DNA from: Roseibium sp.
GTDB lineage: Bacteria > Pseudomonadota > Alphaproteobacteria > Rhizobiales > Stappiaceae
Assembly: GCA_017643925.1 (NCBI GenBank)
Contig: JAEPML010000006.1
Coordinates: 182,225-246,224 of the forward strand
Direction: 5' to 3'
DNA: 64,000 nucleotides
The notes beneath the pieces are model-generated. The model was not told where the DNA came from. It saw only the letters and a program-made list of their open reading frames with translations, and made no database searches. Position 1 is the first letter of the stretch; each line of letters begins with the position of its first letter. The position numbers and the translations under genes are program-made. Shown piece by piece: positions 61,965-64,000 of the stretch.

Positions 61965-62010
61965 TCCCTTCTCCCTATTTGAGTGCGAAACCGTTTTTGA
62001 GTAGGCTTCT

Positions 62011-62036
62011 ATAATAACTCTTATATAAGAATCAAT
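62011..62036. promoter_or_regulatory. Palindrome in the suyA-GntR divergent region
   Basis: CTTATATAAG at 62020-62029 is a perfect ten-base palindrome, and ACTCTTATATAAGAAT extends it imperfectly. It lies 56 bases before suyA and 50 before the GntR gene in the AT-rich stretch between them, a sensible operator for that GntR protein. Confidence 0.6.
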
Positions 62037-62078
62037 ATAAATGTTTGATCAGGCGGTTGCCCGTGCTAGGTTGCGCGC

Positions 62079-62795
62079 ATGACAGAAAAGCGTGAAGCGC
62101 AGAAACTCTACAGAAAAGTCTTCGACACGGTCATCGAACGCATTGTTTCCGGCGAATACGGTCCGGGTTCCATGCTGCCGAGCGAGTTTGATCTGGGCGG
62201 AGAGCTTGGGGTGAGCCAGGGAACAGCGCGCAAGGCGTTGATGGAACTGGAGCGCAAGAAGGTCATTGAACGACGCCAGGGCAAGGGATCCTTCGTCACG
62301 CAGCGCACGCCCGAGAGCTCCCTGTTTCATTTCTTCAGGCTGCGCGATTCGGAAGGGCAACAGGTTGTTCCCGAACTGTCAGGGGAAACAGTGCGACGTC
62401 GCAAGTCGAATGCAAATGAACGCCGACAGCTCTTCGGAAGTCCGGCGCATGTGTTCGAGATAGAGCGCACCAGAACCTGGCGCGGTAAACCGCTCTGCCA
62501 GGAAGTGAGTGTCGTCCCGACTGAGCTTTTCCCGGGACTTGCGGACCGGGCGCCGTTACCCAACACGCTTTATGTCCTGTTTCAGCAGGCCTATGCCTGT
62601 GCGGTCATTGCGGCCGAGGACGATCTGCAGGCCGGACTGCTCGGGGAAAAGCTCAGCGGCGTTTTCGATCTGCCGCCGGAAACGCCGGTGCTGGTTGGAA
62701 CGCGGCGCAGCTATGATCTTCTCGAGCGCGTTGTTGAACTGCGGCACAGCATCTATCTGACCGGTGACGCCCGATACGCGGTTCGGATGGACTAG
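62079..62795 (+). CDS. GntR/HutC-family regulator of the sulfolactate operon
   Basis: A 238-residue regulator: winged helix-turn-helix at residues about 10-75 (GPGSMLPSEFDLGGELGVSQ; TARKALMELERKKVIERRQG) and a UTRA effector domain (VFEIERTRTWRGKPLCQEVS; LPPETPVLVGTRRSYDLLER). It is divergent from suyA, with a palindrome in the shared region, so control of suyAB-slcC-comC is likely. Its ligand is probably sulfolactate or sulfopyruvate; this is inference. Confidence 0.82.
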   Translation: MTEKREAQKLYRKVFDTVIERIVSGEYGPGSMLPSEFDLGGELGVSQGTARKALMELERKKVIERRQGKGSFVTQRTPESSLFHFFRLRDSEGQQVVPELSGETVRRRKSNANERRQLFGSPAHVFEIERTRTWRGKPLCQEVSVVPTELFPGLADRAPLPNTLYVLFQQAYACAVIAAEDDLQAGLLGEKLSGVFDLPPETPVLVGTRRSYDLLERVVELRHSIYLTGDARYAVRMD

Positions 62796-62811
62796 GGCGC
62801 TCTCAAAAGTT

Positions 62812-62838
62812 TTTCGTACTTCTTTTCGTTTTTTTCGT
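62812..62838. promoter_or_regulatory. Three TTTCGT repeats before the DeoR gene
   Basis: TTTCGT occurs at 62812-62817, 62824-62829 and 62833-62838, all on the plus strand, ending 35 bases before the DeoR start. DeoR-type repressors often bind such repeated TTTCGTT half-sites. The same word flanks the promoter of the TRAP operon downstream, so the DeoR protein probably controls itself and that operon. Confidence 0.65.
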
Positions 62839-62872
62839 ATTCTTCCTCATAACGACAATACACGGGGACGGA

Positions 62873-63676
62873 ATGAAGAAGACGAGCAATTCGCAGTCAC
62901 GCCAATCGGAGATCCTGCAGCATCTCAAGCATGTCGGCAGCGCGACGGTGGAGGAGCTTGCTGAGCGTTTTCGGGCAACGCGGCAAACAATCCGCAAGGA
63001 TCTGACGACGCTCTCGGAAGCCAACCAGATTTCAAGGTTCCATGGTGGCGCGGCGCTGCTTGCAGGCACTGTCTACACGGGGTTCGAGGCACGGCGCGAG
63101 ATTGCCCGCGAACAGAAGGATATGATCGGAAGAAGCCTGGCGGCGCGCATTCCGAACAACAGTTCGATAATCCTGAATGCCGGGACAACGACGGAAGCGG
63201 CGATCCCGCACCTGGAACATCATCTCGGTCTGAAGATCGTCACGGATTCGGTGCATCTGGCGGACAAGTTGCGGCATTATTCCGGGATTGAGGTCATGAT
63301 CCCGGCCGGTGTGATCCGGGGCGCGGACGGTGTTGTCCTGGGCGACAGTGCCGTGGAATTCATTCGTCAGTTCCGGGCGGATTTCGCAATCGTGGGGACA
63401 GCCGCCATCGCGACGGATGGCGCTTTGCTGGATTACGATCTGCGCGAAGCTTCCGTCACGCGCGCAATTATCGCTGCAGCTCGGCATGTGTTTCTGGCCG
63501 CCGATTCTCGAAAGTATGGACACGGTGCACCGGTCTGCTTTGGACATCTTGAGCAAATCGACACGCTGATAACCGATGCCGCTGCCGGCAAGGCCTTTCT
63601 CGAGGCCTGCGCCAAAAACGGGGTCGAAGTGGTGATCGCGAACCAAAATGGCGCGCCGGAGACCGAATTGACTTGA
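62873..63676 (+). CDS. DeoR/GlpR-family repressor
   Basis: The 267-residue protein has the DeoR helix-turn-helix at the N-terminus (ILQHLKHVGSATVEELAERF; ATRQTIRKDLTTLSEANQIS; RFHGGA) and a sugar-phosphate-isomerase-like sensor domain (NNSSIILNAGTTTEAAIPHL; VVLGDSAVEFIRQFRADFAI; AADSRKYGHGAP). It follows the GntR gene by 77 bases. Its position before the TRAP genes and the repeats around both promoters suggest it represses uptake. The ligand is unknown. Confidence 0.82.
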   Translation: MKKTSNSQSRQSEILQHLKHVGSATVEELAERFRATRQTIRKDLTTLSEANQISRFHGGAALLAGTVYTGFEARREIAREQKDMIGRSLAARIPNNSSIILNAGTTTEAAIPHLEHHLGLKIVTDSVHLADKLRHYSGIEVMIPAGVIRGADGVVLGDSAVEFIRQFRADFAIVGTAAIATDGALLDYDLREASVTRAIIAAARHVFLAADSRKYGHGAPVCFGHLEQIDTLITDAAAGKAFLEACAKNGVEVVIANQNGAPETELT

Positions 63677-63716
63677 CAAAATTTTCGTTTCATTCTGTAA
63701 AACGAAAACAACGAAA
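63673..63716 (+). promoter_or_regulatory. TRAP operon promoter with DeoR-type operator
   Basis: TTGACA (63673-63678) and TGTAAA (63696-63701), 17 bases apart, make a clear promoter; the first element overlaps the DeoR stop codon. TTTCGT (63683-63688) between them and ACGAAA at 63702-63707 and 63711-63716 form an inverted, partly repeated operator over the promoter. The layout predicts direct repression. Confidence 0.75.
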
Positions 63717-63765
63717 AAAAATACGCGCCAGATATTAGGGCCGATATGCGCTTTGGGAGGAGCTC

Positions 63766-64000
63766 ATGCAACCGGCAATGGGAAGCCTGCTCATAATCCT
63801 GAAGCCGCTTTCGTTTTTGAACATGCATTTGTTGCGTGTTGGACGGGCGATTGGTGTTGTTGCTGTTGGTCTGATGGTGGTTGCGATCCTGATCCAGGTC
63901 GTTTTTCGCTATGTTTTCAACAATGCGCTGCCCTGGCCGGATGAGGCGGCTCGGTTCTGCATGTTGTGGATGGCCGGTCTGATGGCGCCGACGGCGTTCC
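63766..64000 (+). CDS. TRAP transporter small permease (DctQ), cut by the window edge
   Basis: The ATG at 63766 (GGGAGGAGCTC upstream) opens a frame that continues past the edge; 78 residues are visible. A helix (GRAIGVVAVGLMVVAILIQV) is followed by VFRYVFNNALPWPDEAARFC and LWMAGLMAPTAF, the usual DctQ start with the P-W-x-E/D-E-x-x-R motif. With slcC, comC and suyAB nearby this is probably the sulfolactate (slcHFG-like) transporter. Confidence 0.82.
   Translation, partial: MQPAMGSLLIILKPLSFLNMHLLRVGRAIGVVAVGLMVVAILIQVVFRYVFNNALPWPDEAARFCMLWMAGLMAPTAF

Noticed and set aside
1..64000. CRISPR array, insertion sequence or prophage
   Set aside because: No regularly spaced repeats, transposase, integrase or phage structural motifs were seen; the window reads as chromosomal metabolic islands.

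Overview
The window looks like a chromosomal segment of a marine-type alphaproteobacterium, most plausibly a Roseibium/Labrenzia-like member of the Hyphomicrobiales. This is an inference from gene content and high-GC coding style: DHPS and sulfolactate catabolism, several TRAP transporters, a second lumazine synthase under an FMN riboswitch, and an alphaproteobacterial-type paa cluster. No rRNA, convincing tRNA, insertion sequence, integrase or CRISPR array was seen. The segment is a string of metabolic islands with tightly overlapping genes.

Region by region. (1) 1-6860: five overlapping minus-strand genes plus a metallophosphatase cut by the window edge and a divergent plus-strand gene. Together they encode a metallophosphatase, a histidine phosphatase, an HprK-like P-loop kinase, an ATP-grasp enzyme, a PhoU-like/aminoglycoside-phosphotransferase-like fusion and two NUDIX proteins. 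The kinase/ATP-grasp pair resembles the uncharacterised 'GAK system'; this is the least understood system in the window. (2) 6938-17662: a sulfonate island with a SuyZ-like exporter, SuyAB sulfolactate sulfo-lyase, three dehydrogenases that fit HpsP/HpsO/HpsN, a TRAP transporter and a divergent LacI regulator with a perfect palindromic operator. It predicts growth on 2,3-dihydroxypropane-1-sulfonate (DHPS). (3) 17794-28362: two tandem Arg-rich small proteins, a YibI/YibH-like pair, an AraC regulator, FMN-riboswitch-controlled ribH, and a sodium/solute symporter locus with a DUF294 CBS/cNMP protein and a membrane-anchored exonuclease. (4) 29000-41534: maiA, then the phenylacetate genes in two arms (paaJ-A-B-C-D-E-extra subunit-Z and paaG-I-K) around paaR, each arm with a PaaR-type operator; paaF and paaH are not here.

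(5) 41851-46826: a guanidine operon with a guanidine-I riboswitch, a urea-carboxylase-type ABC transporter, a GdmH-like ureohydrolase, a strongly His-rich protein and a small exported membrane protein. (6) 47245-58476: a complete set for an NAD-reducing [NiFe] hydrogenase (hypF, hoxFUYH, hoxW, hypABCDE), divergent from the guanidine operon. Both enzymes are expected to need nickel, so the hydrogenase HypA/HypB may also serve GdmH. (7) 58561-64000: a second sulfonate island with comC, slcC, a second suyAB pair, GntR and DeoR regulators, and the start of another TRAP transporter. It predicts use of both sulfolactate enantiomers.

The two sulfonate islands, about 50 kb apart, converge on the same reaction: R-sulfolactate to pyruvate plus sulfite. 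Start codons were adjusted to ribosome-binding sites or four-base overlaps where the longest reading frame looked too long.
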